Shown here piece by piece: positions 8,049-16,522 of a DNA stretch of 64,000 bases. Location of the stretch: the NCBI GenBank assembly GCA_039024635.1, contig JBCCQA010000007.1, positions 62,001 through 126,000 on the forward strand. Direction: 5' to 3'. The DNA comes from Kuafuiihalomonas sp039024635 (GTDB lineage: Bacteria; Myxococcota; Kuafuiibacteriia; Kuafuiibacteriales; Kuafuiibacteriaceae). Both the position numbers and the translations under genes were made by a program. Every line of letters begins with the position of its first letter. The first letter of the stretch is position 1. The notes beneath the pieces were generated by a model. The model saw only the letters and a program-made list of their open reading frames with translations. It searched no databases and was not told where the DNA came from.

Positions 8049-10094
8049 ATGATGAGACTACGCCTGCCGCTGCTTCTCCTCCCCCTGCTCTGCGCCTGCG
8101 GCTCGAGCGCAGACTCGGGCTCGACGCCTCCCGAAGTGCCGGCCTGTGACGACGAGCCGGTCATACGGACCACGAGGGAAGGGATCGACTACGTCCGTAC
8201 GCCCGACAGCTGTTTCGCGGACCTGCCGAATTGGCCCTATGAGCCTCGCTACGTCGAGCTCGACGGCCTACGCCAGGCCTACGTGGATGAGGGCCCGGCC
8301 GAGGGACCGGTCGTCTTGCTCCTTCATGGGCAGCCGTCCTGGTCATACCTGTACCGGAAGATGATCCCGGTTCTGGCCAACGAAGGCTACCGGGTCATCG
8401 CGATGGACCACCTTGGGATGGGGCGTTCCGACAAGCCGTTGGACATCGCCGACCACAGCTTCGTTGGCCACGGCGACCGGCTCCTTGGCTTCATCGAGGC
8501 CCTGGACCTTCGAGACATCAACCTCTTCGTACAGGACTGGGGGAGTCTCATCGGCCTGCGCATGGCCGGGCTTCATCCGGAGCGCTTTGCGAGAATCGCG
8601 GTGGGCGACGGAGCCCTCCCGGTCCTGCCGGCCGGGATCCAGGCCTTCCCTCCGGTCGAGGATCCCGATGAGCTCGAGGAGGTCGACCTCCTGTTCGCCG
8701 CCGTTCCCGCCCAGCAAGTGCCCTTCTATGACGGATGCACCCCCATCGCCGCGGCCAGCCATGACGCCTACTTCGGGGAGTGGATGCGGTACGCCATGAA
8801 GGATCCGTCCTTCGTTCCGTCCGTCATCGTCGAGGCCATGACCTGGTTCGACCTGTCCGAAGCGGAGGAAGCGGCCTACGATGCGCCCTTCCCCAGTCGG
8901 GTCTACATGGCCGGGCCCCGCGTGTTCCCCTCGCTGATAAACGAGGTTCCCGGCGAAACGGAGGAGGCCCGTGAGGGCTTGTCTCGTTTCGAGAGACCGT
9001 TCCTGACCCTGTGGGCTGCCAATGATCCCGGGGGACTTGGTAGTTGCGAGGCCCAGAACGACCTTCTGCTGGACGTCGTCGGCTCGAACGGGATGCCTCA
9101 TGACCGGCTCCCGGAGGCGAGCCACTTCCTGCAGGACGACCAAGGCGTTCAGATCGCGACGCGACTCGTCGACTTCTTTGCCGCCGAGAGTCTGCGCTTC
9201 GACCTGGGACCTCCCTACTGTGAGGTGCTCTTGCTCAACACCGTCGACGGTGGGCTCGAGGCCGAGGTGTGGGGAACCCAGAACTACAGCGAGTGTGCAG
9301 ACGTCGACTGGGATGCCCTGGACCCTGACCAGATCCAGTCGGAGACGGGGGCCCTGATGGTCCGGCTGAACGGTCCGCGGATCGGCGTCATGGATGGAGC
9401 CATCAACTCGGGCGGGCCCCGAGGTCTGGAGCGGCGGGCGTTCGGCAACATCCAGACTCGCTTCATGGCGACCTTGGAGGTGGATCCCACGCAGCTGCAG
9501 AGCCCGGCGCCCTACGCCGAGAGTCGGGTAAGGCGGACCAGTCGCTTCAGCTACGCCCAGGGCACCGAGGTTTATGAGCTGACGGCGGCCGACGGAACCC
9601 TTTATGTGATGCAGTCGATGTCCCAGATTGTGGACCCGTCCCTGACCCCGGGGGATTTGGCCGGTCTTGGCGAACGGCTCAGTTTGCCCGACGGATGGCG
9701 TTTCGAGGCCCGGGTCCTGGATGAAGCCCTCGAACTTTGCGTCGAAGGACAGGCCGTCGTCATTGCGGATGAGCTTCAGAACGTCTATCAACGGGTCACA
9801 CCCTCGGAGGATGAGCCGGCGATGCCTACCCTTCCGGTCCTGGCCGATGGAACGGGGACGCTGTGCGCCTCCGACGCCGACTGCCAAGGCCAGGACGCGT
9901 CGGTCTGCCTCGTCCTGATGGGCGCAGGCTACTGTACCCCCGCCGCGTGCACCGCCGGCTCCTGTGGCTCTCCCTATGTCTGCTGTTCCGGCTGTAATCC
10001 CGCTGCCGCCGAGCTGCTTCCGTTCGAGGACTCGGCCTGCATTCCTGGAGCCATCGCGAATCAACTCGCCCAGGCGGGGTGCAGCTGCAGCTAG
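8049..10094 (+). CDS. Haloalkane-dehalogenase-like alpha/beta-hydrolase lipoprotein with Cys-rich tail
   Basis: A 681-residue lipoprotein with a type II signal peptide (MMRLRLPLLLLPLLCAC, lipidated Cys17). Residues about 65-400 match the haloalkane dehalogenase branch: oxyanion-hole motif HGQPSW near 93-98, nucleophile Asp163 in VQDWGS, an acid in AANDPGG and the catalytic His in ASHFLQ. A second domain of about 200 residues (begins PYCEVLLLNTVDGG, includes VYELTAADGTLYVMQ) is unrecognised. It is followed by about 70 residues with many Cys (CASDADCQGQD, SPYVCCSGCN). An exported, lipid-anchored dehalogenase-like enzyme is unusual. The ATG at 8049 is chosen for the signal peptide. The substrate is unknown. 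Confidence 0.8.
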   Translation: MMRLRLPLLLLPLLCACGSSADSGSTPPEVPACDDEPVIRTTREGIDYVRTPDSCFADLPNWPYEPRYVELDGLRQAYVDEGPAEGPVVLLLHGQPSWSYLYRKMIPVLANEGYRVIAMDHLGMGRSDKPLDIADHSFVGHGDRLLGFIEALDLRDINLFVQDWGSLIGLRMAGLHPERFARIAVGDGALPVLPAGIQAFPPVEDPDELEEVDLLFAAVPAQQVPFYDGCTPIAAASHDAYFGEWMRYAMKDPSFVPSVIVEAMTWFDLSEAEEAAYDAPFPSRVYMAGPRVFPSLINEVPGETEEAREGLSRFERPFLTLWAANDPGGLGSCEAQNDLLLDVVGSNGMPHDRLPEASHFLQDDQGVQIATRLVDFFAAESLRFDLGPPYCEVLLLNTVDGGLEAEVWGTQNYSECADVDWDALDPDQIQSETGALMVRLNGPRIGVMDGAINSGGPRGLERRAFGNIQTRFMATLEVDPTQLQSPAPYAESRVRRTSRFSYAQGTEVYELTAADGTLYVMQSMSQIVDPSLTPGDLAGLGERLSLPDGWRFEARVLDEALELCVEGQAVVIADELQNVYQRVTPSEDEPAMPTLPVLADGTGTLCASDADCQGQDASVCLVLMGAGYCTPAACTAGSCGSPYVCCSGCNPAAAELLPFEDSACIPGAIANQLAQAGCSCS

Positions 10095-10153
10095 CCCGTC
10101 AACCAACCGGGCCGAGCCGGCACTTCTTCCGTTCGATCGGGTATGTTTCGCCC

Positions 10154-10579
10154 ATGATGCGCCTTGCCTTGTGCATGCTGCTGGCTCTCGGCGCCTGCGG
10201 TCGTGACTTCGTCCAGCTCGAGGCCTCGACCTTTGCCCGCTACCGCTTGGCAGTAGGGGGCGGCTGCATCAATCTGATCGAAGTCTGTGTGCAGACTCAG
10301 GATGGGTGCGCCCGACTGGTGTTGGACGACAACCTGTGCGGACCGGTGCAGGGGGTCTTCGTCGAAGGGCGCTTCTCCGAGGACCGATGTCCGGTCTCCT
10401 CCAGCGAAGGGGACCTCCGAGTGCTGGACTTCGAGGCCACCGTGAGCCCGCCTCCGCCCCGCACCGGCCCGAGCTTCGACCTGCAGGGAACGCTCATTGT
10501 CCAGGGGAACCGGAGGCTCAACCTGGACGAACGCGTCGAGCTTTGGAACCGGCAGGGCGAGTCCTTCTGCGGTTCCTGA
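10154..10579 (+). CDS. Small putative lipoprotein
   Basis: A 141-residue protein with a clear lipobox (MMRLALCMLLALGAC). The mature part contains several Cys (GGGCINLIEVCVQTQDGC, DNLCGP, EDRCPV, ESFCGS), suggesting disulfides in an exported beta-rich fold. The family is not recognised. The ATG at 10154 is the first of a tandem pair and gives the signal peptide directly. It follows the dehalogenase-like lipoprotein on the same strand with a gap of about 60 bp, so the two may be co-expressed. Confidence 0.65.
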   Translation: MMRLALCMLLALGACGRDFVQLEASTFARYRLAVGGGCINLIEVCVQTQDGCARLVLDDNLCGPVQGVFVEGRFSEDRCPVSSSEGDLRVLDFEATVSPPPPRTGPSFDLQGTLIVQGNRRLNLDERVELWNRQGESFCGS

Positions 10580-10651
10580 GGTCTTACTGCTTGCCGACAT
10601 CGGCGTGCACGGCGGCCCTTCGCAAGGCCATGCGTGCTAGACGAGGTCGTC

Positions 10652-11581
10652 ATGAGCGCAGCTGAGATGGGGTCGCTGGTCTTTGCGCCTTCCCTCGTGG
10701 TCTTCTTCATGGGGGCCTTGGTTGGGCAGGGATGTGTCGCCCGTCCAGCGGTGCCGAGTTCAGCTTCCGCACCGACCCTGCAAGCTGCGCAACCGGCGCA
10801 GGCCATGGTCGTGGGCACCATTCACAAGGATCACCTCGTCCAGCCGGAGTATCCTCTCGCTGTTCTAGGCGGCGCTTTGCGAGCCTTCGAGCCGGATTTG
10901 GTCCTGGTCGAGATTCGACCGAGCGCTTTCGAAGTCGGTCAGTACGAAGACGGGCCCTTTGAAATGACCTACGTGGCTCATCTTGCCGAGCAGATGGGCG
11001 TTCAGGTTGTACCCATCGACTGGTGGAAGGAAGCCCAGGTGGGTGCCCCGACGCCCAAGCTGACCGAAGCTGACATGGAACGATTCCTTGCCGAGGTCAC
11101 GCCCCTGGTAGCGGCGATGGACTTGCCTCCCAGCTTTCTCCAAGCCCACAGCGACCGGGCCACAAGAGCCATCGTGATGTACCTCAACGCCCAAGCTCGC
11201 TTTTTTGGAGGAAATGCGGACTGGTACGAGCGGCAGGCTTGGTTTCACCGGTACACCGGCCAGGCTATCGAGGCGTCCCAGGCGAAGCGCATCATGGCTT
11301 TCGTGGGGAATCAGCACCGCCCCGAGCTGGTGATGTACCTTCGAAGTCTGGGCCCGACGGTCAGAAGCCCGCTGGAGCTCGCGGCCGAGCTTTCGCACAC
11401 GGCAAAGAACGACACGGCGCCGAAGGCCGTAGTCGATCGTTGGGAGGCGGGCGTGGCGCGCATGGAGCGGCGAAACGAAGCAGACACCGACCCGCTCAGG
11501 GGGAAGCTGAGCGGGAAGATCGCGTACTTCAAAGACGCCATTCGACTGAAGGGCAAGTGCTGCAAGGAGCGGGAGCCCTAG
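10652..11581 (+). CDS. TraB/GumN-like exported protein
   Basis: A 309-residue protein. A hydrophobic N-terminus (SLVFAPSLVVFFMGALVGQGC) acts as a signal peptide with an imperfect lipobox. The mature part begins AMVVGTIHKDH, then has FEPDLVLVEIRPSAFEVG and MAFVGNQHRPELVMYLRS. These are the spaced GxxH, VE and GxxH elements typical of the TraB/PrgY/GumN (TIKI-like) superfamily, putative metal-dependent peptidases. The ATG at 10652 has ACGAGG about 6 nt upstream. The assignment rests on motif order only. Confidence 0.55.
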   Translation: MSAAEMGSLVFAPSLVVFFMGALVGQGCVARPAVPSSASAPTLQAAQPAQAMVVGTIHKDHLVQPEYPLAVLGGALRAFEPDLVLVEIRPSAFEVGQYEDGPFEMTYVAHLAEQMGVQVVPIDWWKEAQVGAPTPKLTEADMERFLAEVTPLVAAMDLPPSFLQAHSDRATRAIVMYLNAQARFFGGNADWYERQAWFHRYTGQAIEASQAKRIMAFVGNQHRPELVMYLRSLGPTVRSPLELAAELSHTAKNDTAPKAVVDRWEAGVARMERRNEADTDPLRGKLSGKIAYFKDAIRLKGKCCKEREP

Positions 11582-11767
11582 CGGCTTCGACAGCGCAGTC
11601 TGCACGAGGTTGCGGACCGCGAGAGTTGCCATCGTACGGTGCACGTCGCGCGTCTTCTGGGTCTGCGATGTAGCGCTTGGCTGGGCCTCGTGAGTGGGCT
11701 GATGGGCATCGTCGTCCGGCGGTAAGAACTACGATGACTCAGGACGTTCTGCGGACATCGGGATGGG

Positions 11768-11795
11768 GCAGGGGGCAGCCCCCCCCGCCCTTCAG
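11768..11795. terminator. Possible bidirectional hairpin between convergent genes
   Basis: GGGGG-CAG-CCCCC, with further G/C pairing outside, sits between the TraB-like gene and the convergent DUF2141 gene. There is no T-run, so this is a weak call. Confidence 0.25.
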
Positions 11796-11800
11796 GTTGT

Positions 11801-12250
11801 TCAGTAGCGCATCTCGATACTCAGACGGGTACCGGCCCCATCGTGCTCGAAGACGGCGGCCTCGTACTTTGGGCCTGACATGAAGCCGTTGGCGGCATCA
11901 TTGGATGCTCCGTAGCCCTCACGAGGGATACCGATCAGGTTTTGCTTCATCTTCCCGTCGTCGTTCTCGTCGTGCATCACGGCCACGGCGTAGCGATCTG
12001 ACTCGACGGCTGGGAAGACACACTCCCCCTGCCCATCGGATACCTGGACCCGGCTTTCGGCCACGGCGGCCTCGACCTTGCCCGGCCAGCCGGCCTTGTC
12101 GTCGAAGAGGAGGCAGGCCAGTTTTCCATCGTCACTCCGCATTCCGGAGACTTGGGCCCGAATGCTGCCATCTTCCGCCGCGTGCAGTGCGGCAGGAGCG
12201 AGGGCAAGGGCGGCCACGGAGGCCAAGTTCAGTAGAGCAGTGTTGTTCAT
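11801..12250 (-). CDS. DUF2141 family secreted protein
   Basis: A 149-residue protein with a cleavable signal peptide (MNNTALLNLASVAALALAPAALHA). The mature domain has the DUF2141 hallmarks: SGMRSDDGKLACLLFDD at the start, AVAVMHDENDDGKMKQNLIGI in the middle, then PREGYGASNDA. The function of the family is not established. Of two near ATGs, the one at 12250 lies 8 nt from AAAGGA and is preferred over 12256, which is only 2 nt away. It is divergent from the NmrA-family gene across about 200 bp. Confidence 0.85.
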   Translation of the reverse strand: MNNTALLNLASVAALALAPAALHAAEDGSIRAQVSGMRSDDGKLACLLFDDKAGWPGKVEAAVAESRVQVSDGQGECVFPAVESDRYAVAVMHDENDDGKMKQNLIGIPREGYGASNDAANGFMSGPKYEAAVFEHDGAGTRLSIEMRY

Positions 12251-12449
12251 TTTCATGTTCCTTTCTGGAAGGGCCACGGCGTTGGCCGTAGAGCCGATTC
12301 ACCTCTGCCTTCGCCCAGTCCCCCCGAGATGGTTTCGCTGCAGGCCCGTCCATTCGTGGGCAGCTTCGTCAACTAAAGTGGACGCATCGTCTGCCCATCG
12401 TCGGCCGAAGGCATGGTCGACGGCGAGGCCGTCACAGGAGGACACAAAC

Positions 12450-13370
12450 ATGACGAATCACACCATTGCCATCGCAGGAAGCAACGGAGCCCTGGGTTCC
12501 TTGGTCTCGAAGGAGCTGGCCCAGCTGGGCATCCAAACGCGGCTATTGGTCCGCCGGCCCTCTGGCCGACCTCTGGCCGACTTCGCCCAGGAGCACGTAG
12601 TCGACTATCGGAACGTGGAAGCTACGGCCCGCGCTCTAGAGGGAACGAGCTGCGTAGTTTCGACCCTAGCTGGACTCGAGGAGGTCGTCGTCGACACCCA
12701 GCGCGACCTGCTTAGAGCGGTCGAGAAGGCCGAGGTGCCTCGCTTCATCCCCTCGGACTACTCTATCGACTATACGAAGCTGAGCGACGGCTCCAACCGC
12801 AATCTCGACCTACGTCGGGTCTTTCGGGCCGAAGTTGATCGTTCTCCTGTCCAGTCTACTTCGATCTTCAACGGCGCCTTCATGGACATGCTGACCGGCG
12901 TCATGCCCATGGTGCAGTTCAGGTTGGGTCGAATCCTATTTTGGGGCGACCCGGACCAGCGGCTCGATTTCACCACCATTGCAGATACCGCCCGCTTCAC
13001 GGCGCGCGTCGCTCTCGACCCAGACGCACCACGGGACCTGTACGTGGCCGGCGACTCAGTCAGTGCCCGGGATCTTTCGGAGACCATGAGCGAACTCACC
13101 GGACGTCGTTTCGGCTTGCTTCGGCCTGGCGGGCTCGGCCAGCTTCGCTTCCTGATCAAGGTCACTCGATTCTTCGTGCCCGGGCGCAAGGTTATGTACC
13201 CGCCGTGGCAAGGCATGCAGTACTTCCACAACATGCTGAGCGGCGCCCCCAAGTTCGATCGGCTCGACAATGAGCGGTACTCCGGGCTCGTCTTCGACCG
13301 ATGTCGAGACGTCCTTGGTCGCCACGTCGATCCCAAGGCGACAGCTCTTGCGGCGTCGGTCGGAAGTTGA
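12450..13370 (+). CDS. NmrA-family NAD(P)-binding protein
   Basis: A 306-residue cytoplasmic Rossmann-fold protein. The N-terminus MTNHTIAIAGSNGALGSLV carries GxxGxxG for dinucleotide binding, then LLVRRPSGR, followed by a VVSTLAG strand and RFIPSDYSIDY. This is the pattern of NmrA/isoflavone-reductase-like atypical short-chain dehydrogenases, which may be reductases or redox sensors. A strong Shine-Dalgarno (AGGAGGAC) lies 8 nt before ATG 12450. A LysR regulator starts 4 bp after its stop and is probably co-transcribed. Confidence 0.88.
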   Translation: MTNHTIAIAGSNGALGSLVSKELAQLGIQTRLLVRRPSGRPLADFAQEHVVDYRNVEATARALEGTSCVVSTLAGLEEVVVDTQRDLLRAVEKAEVPRFIPSDYSIDYTKLSDGSNRNLDLRRVFRAEVDRSPVQSTSIFNGAFMDMLTGVMPMVQFRLGRILFWGDPDQRLDFTTIADTARFTARVALDPDAPRDLYVAGDSVSARDLSETMSELTGRRFGLLRPGGLGQLRFLIKVTRFFVPGRKVMYPPWQGMQYFHNMLSGAPKFDRLDNERYSGLVFDRCRDVLGRHVDPKATALAASVGS

Positions 13371-13374
13371 GGTG

Positions 13375-14271
13375 ATGGCGGACTTCGACGAGCTCATTCG
13401 ATTTCTGCACGTGGCGGAAGCTGGCTCCTTCTCGGCTGCTGCCCGTCGACTGGGCGTCTCTCGTCAGGCCGTGCAGAGAGCCATCGAGTCCCTCGAGCGT
13501 CGCTCTGGGGTGAAGCTCTTCGATCGTAGTTCGCGCACACTACGGATGACCGACGCCGGCCGTCGCCTGATGCCTGCTGCCGAGGCCCTCCGGGTCTCGG
13601 CGGCCCGGGCCGACGCATTGCTCGCCGAAGCTAGCGGCGTCCCCCAAGGAACCCTGCGCATGTCGGCCCCGCCCCTCTTGGCTGAGTCATTGCTCCGACC
13701 CGTTATCGCCCGTTTCTTGGCTTTCTATCCAAAGGTGAGCGTCGAGGCCCAGTTCGACTCCGTCGTTCGGGACCCGCTGCATCAGGACTTGGACCTGAGC
13801 ATTCGGGTCGGCGTGCCGCCCCCTGAGGGACTCTACGCGGCCAAACTGGGTCGAGGCGCCCAGGTTCTGGTGGCGAGCCCTGGCTACTTGCGGACCCACT
13901 CCGAGCCGACCCATCCCGAGGAGCTGTCGGAGCATTCGTTGATCGGCTACGGCCCTCGTCTTCCGGTGTGGCGCCTACGACGGGACGAAGAAGAGATCGA
14001 GCTCTCCGTCGAACCTCGCCTTCAGTCCAATGGGCACGAGACCGTCATCGAAGCCTGCCGTGAGGGCTTGGGCCTCCTCAAGATGCCCTTGATCGGCCTG
14101 ACCGAGGAGCTTGCAGAAGGTCGCCTCGTACAGGTCATGCAGGAATGGCGCTTTCCGGTACCTGAGATGTGGGCCGTTTACGGCCACCGCTCGGCCCAGG
14201 ATCCAACGCTGGCTGCCTTCCTGAAGCTTCTGCAGGACAGTTTGTCGAACGCTTTGAATCCGGCAGACTGA
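13375..14271 (+). CDS. LysR-family transcriptional regulator
   Basis: A 298-residue regulator. The winged helix-turn-helix at residues 1-60 is textbook (FLHVAEAGSFSAAARRLGVS, then QAVQRAIESLERRSGVKLFDR). The effector-binding domain follows from about 90 (GTLRMSAPPLLAE) with LDLSIRVG and EACREGLGLLKMP. The ATG at 13375 follows the NmrA stop by 4 bp with GAGG upstream, so the pair forms a small operon. Possible targets are the NmrA gene itself or the divergent DUF2141 gene. The ligand is unknown. Confidence 0.92.
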   Translation: MADFDELIRFLHVAEAGSFSAAARRLGVSRQAVQRAIESLERRSGVKLFDRSSRTLRMTDAGRRLMPAAEALRVSAARADALLAEASGVPQGTLRMSAPPLLAESLLRPVIARFLAFYPKVSVEAQFDSVVRDPLHQDLDLSIRVGVPPPEGLYAAKLGRGAQVLVASPGYLRTHSEPTHPEELSEHSLIGYGPRLPVWRLRRDEEEIELSVEPRLQSNGHETVIEACREGLGLLKMPLIGLTEELAEGRLVQVMQEWRFPVPEMWAVYGHRSAQDPTLAAFLKLLQDSLSNALNPAD

Positions 14272-14544
14272 AGCTACGGCTACGCGCCCTCTTCGTCGAA
14301 CCAGCTTGGACGAGGCCCGATCAGGACTTCTTTTTCGAGCTTCTAATGCCTCTAGTGTACCGAACACAAAGTTCAGACCGCTTCCCGCCGGCTCTCGACC
14401 CCCTGCCGGCCCAGCGGCCTAGGGCCGCCCTTTCGGGCTTCTCGGTCCCTGGGGCCCACCCAACTCCCTCCGAAGCTGGTCCACCAGGCCGGCCGATGAC
14501 TCGACGGGAAACTGATGGAACTTCATGACCGGCACACTAGGACA

Positions 14545-15174
14545 CTAGCGAAGTCGCGCACCGATGGCTTTGAGGAAACGGCGAGCCATGGCCTTGTCTC
14601 CGTCGAGCTCGATGGCGCCCGTCGCGGTCAGAGTGCTCAAGGGCTGCCGCCCACTGAGCAGCGAGAACCAGGCCGTGCCTTCACCTGACCCTCTGGCGTT
14701 CCAGCGCGGGGCCTGGCCATCCCAGACGTCGATGCTGGTCTCCCGGAAGCGGACGCCGAAGGTCTGCTGCCCGACGGCAAACTCCACCGTCCCCTTTCCG
14801 CGGGTCCCGCGGAAGCGACGCTTGAGGGAGAGCATGGCCCAGCGAGGATCCATCTGGTCGTCGGCGCGGGGCGCATCGAGGAACCTCGCCCCGAATGCAC
14901 CCAGCGCGAGGACGACCGGCTCGAACTCTCGGCCGAGACTGGTGAGTCGGTAGACGCCCTCTCCAGTCTTCTCGATGAGGTCTGATTCGAGCAACTGGCG
15001 GAGCCGCTGACTCAGCACCCCGGGAGAGATCCCCATCAGTCCCTGTTGCAGTGCGGCAAAGCGCCGAGGACCCAAGAAAAGGTCGCGAAGAATGAGGATG
15101 GACCAGCGGTCGCCCACCACGTCCAGGGTTCGCGCCACCCCGCAGAATTGCCGATAGCCCTTCACGTCCCGCAC
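14545..15174 (-). CDS. HxlR-family regulator with SCP2-like C-terminal domain
   Basis: A 209-residue protein. Residues 1-105 are a HxlR-type winged helix (FCGVARTLDVVGDRWSILIL, FLGPRRFAALQ, GISPGVLSQRLRQL, LIEKTGEGVYRLT). Residues about 120-205 resemble an SCP2/sterol-carrier fold (GTVEFAVGQQTFGVRF, LTATGAIELDGD), perhaps a lipid-like effector pocket. The start is GTG at 15174. It diverges from a membrane-protein gene. The shared upstream region holds a perfect inverted repeat (15200-15218) suitable as its operator. Confidence 0.88.
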   Translation of the reverse strand: MRDVKGYRQFCGVARTLDVVGDRWSILILRDLFLGPRRFAALQQGLMGISPGVLSQRLRQLLESDLIEKTGEGVYRLTSLGREFEPVVLALGAFGARFLDAPRADDQMDPRWAMLSLKRRFRGTRGKGTVEFAVGQQTFGVRFRETSIDVWDGQAPRWNARGSGEGTAWFSLLSGRQPLSTLTATGAIELDGDKAMARRFLKAIGARLR

Positions 15175-15199
15175 ACTAGGTCAGCTCGGATTCCTCGGC

Positions 15200-15218
15200 C
15201 ACTACGAAAAAAGTAGTG
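15200..15218. promoter_or_regulatory. Inverted repeat, candidate HxlR operator
   Basis: CACTAC-N7-GTAGTG is a perfect 6-bp inverted repeat around an A-rich centre (GAAAAAA). It lies between the divergent hxlR-type gene (start 15174) and the membrane-protein gene (start 15252). HxlR proteins bind such dyads next to their own gene. Confidence 0.5.
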
Positions 15219-15251
15219 TATTTGGATCGAGGTAATCTCGAAGCTTCCAGC

Positions 15252-15998
15252 ATGGACCTGCCATCCTTCGCCAGCCCTCCCTTTGATGCCGCCGGATCCC
15301 TGGTCTTCTGCGTCATCTGCCTGGTGGTGGTCGTGAGTTTCGTAGCGCTGCACGCCCGCGCTGGCCTGCGCTGGCGGCCGTTCGCGCTGGGTCTCGGTGG
15401 CTGGCTGGGCCTGTTCTTGGTCCTGGCCGGAACGGGCGTGCTCTCGAGATTGGCCGGCTCGATGGCCTTGGCTCTCTATCTGGTGGCCGCGAATGGCGCC
15501 GCCCTAGTCATGGCCTTGACCCTTCCGGGTCGCCTCGTGGTGAAGGCAAGCAGTGCCTGGATGCTCATCGCCTTTCAGCTCTTTCGTGGGCCGCTCGAGC
15601 TTGTCCTTCACCATTGGTACGCGCTCGGTGCATTGCCCGTCCAGATGACCTACGAGGGTCAGAACCTCGACATCCTCACTGCGGTCGCTGGAGCCATGGC
15701 CCTCGTATTCTTGCGGGGGTGGCCCCCGTCGGATCGGTATCGGTGGTGGGTCACGCTCTCGTTCAACCTGGTGGGTGCAGCCCTGCTTCTCAACGTCATG
15801 CGCGTCGCGATGCAGTCCGCCCCCTGGCCCATGCGCACATTTATGAACGACCCGCCCGTGGTGCTCCCCTTCTTCGTGCCCCAGACCCTTATCGTACCCG
15901 TCTGCGTTGCGGGCGCTCTGTGGGGCCACGTCGTCACCTTCCGTTGGCTGTGGGCGCAGAGGAGGCTCCATGGAGGGCTCAGCCGGACTGCTGGTTGA
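15252..15998 (+). CDS. Multi-pass membrane protein
   Basis: A 248-residue integral membrane protein of unrecognised family, with about seven hydrophobic helices (for example AGSLVFCVICLVVVVSFVAL, LGLFLVLAGTGVLSRLAG, TLIVPVCVAGALWGHVVTF). Conserved-looking polar spots are YEGQNLD and PWPMRTF between helices. It is divergent from the HxlR regulator and is the likely regulated target (inference). Its 3' end overlaps the convergent VOC gene by 20 bp. ATG 15252 is chosen because the first helix follows shortly after it. Confidence 0.7.
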   Translation: MDLPSFASPPFDAAGSLVFCVICLVVVVSFVALHARAGLRWRPFALGLGGWLGLFLVLAGTGVLSRLAGSMALALYLVAANGAALVMALTLPGRLVVKASSAWMLIAFQLFRGPLELVLHHWYALGALPVQMTYEGQNLDILTAVAGAMALVFLRGWPPSDRYRWWVTLSFNLVGAALLLNVMRVAMQSAPWPMRTFMNDPPVVLPFFVPQTLIVPVCVAGALWGHVVTFRWLWAQRRLHGGLSRTAG

Positions 15999-16428
15999 AC
16001 CTGGCCATGATCTCTTCGGGGGCCAAAGTCTCCAATCGCTGATGAATGAACCAGCGGTGGCCGAACGGGTCGATGATCGCGGCCGTTCGATCCCCAAAGA
16101 ACTCGTCCTTGGGTTCGCGTTCCAGCCGCGAGCCCCGCGTCATGGCTCGCTTCAAGGTGGCTTCTAGATCCTCGACGTACAGGAGCAGGCTCGAGGCATG
16201 AGCCGCTGCGGGATCCGGTGCCTGGACGCCGCCTTCAGGGAAGGGGTCGGAGAGCAGTAGCCGAATGGAGCCCTTCCTGAGTTCGGCGTGCCCGATTCGA
16301 CCGTCAGGCATCGGGAGGCGGTAGGTCTCAGACATCTCGAAAACGTCGACGTAGAATTCGAGCGCCCTCTCGGCGTCGGCGACGGCCAGATAGGGCTGAA
16401 GAAGTTGGGCTTCCCGCGGGTCGATCAT
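15979..16428 (-). CDS. VOC/glyoxalase-fold protein (PhnB-like)
   Basis: A 149-residue vicinal-oxygen-chelate protein with two beta-alpha-beta-beta-beta units: LQPYLAVADAERALEFYVDVFE, IGHAELRKGSIRLLLSD, LLLYVEDLEATLKRAMTRG and DRTAAIIDPFGHRWFIHQ. This is the PhnB/glyoxalase-like subgroup common in soil bacteria. The substrate is unknown. The ATG at 16428 begins just before the first unit, and the longer open frame lacks domain content. It diverges from an AraC-type regulator. Confidence 0.88.
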   Translation of the reverse strand: MIDPREAQLLQPYLAVADAERALEFYVDVFEMSETYRLPMPDGRIGHAELRKGSIRLLLSDPFPEGGVQAPDPAAAHASSLLLYVEDLEATLKRAMTRGSRLEREPKDEFFGDRTAAIIDPFGHRWFIHQRLETLAPEEIMARFNQQSG

Positions 16429-16522
16429 GGCGCGAGCGTTCCTCGATTCGGACGATGAGATCTTGGACAAAACTGAAGCTTCCCATCGAGGGCCAAGGTG
16501 CGCTTGGGCTAGGCTCCGGACC

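Noticed and set aside
14532..15180. Direct repeat GCACACTAGG flanking the HxlR gene on both sides
   Set aside because: A single 10-mer match over 650 bp is not far from chance and no mobile-element genes are present.
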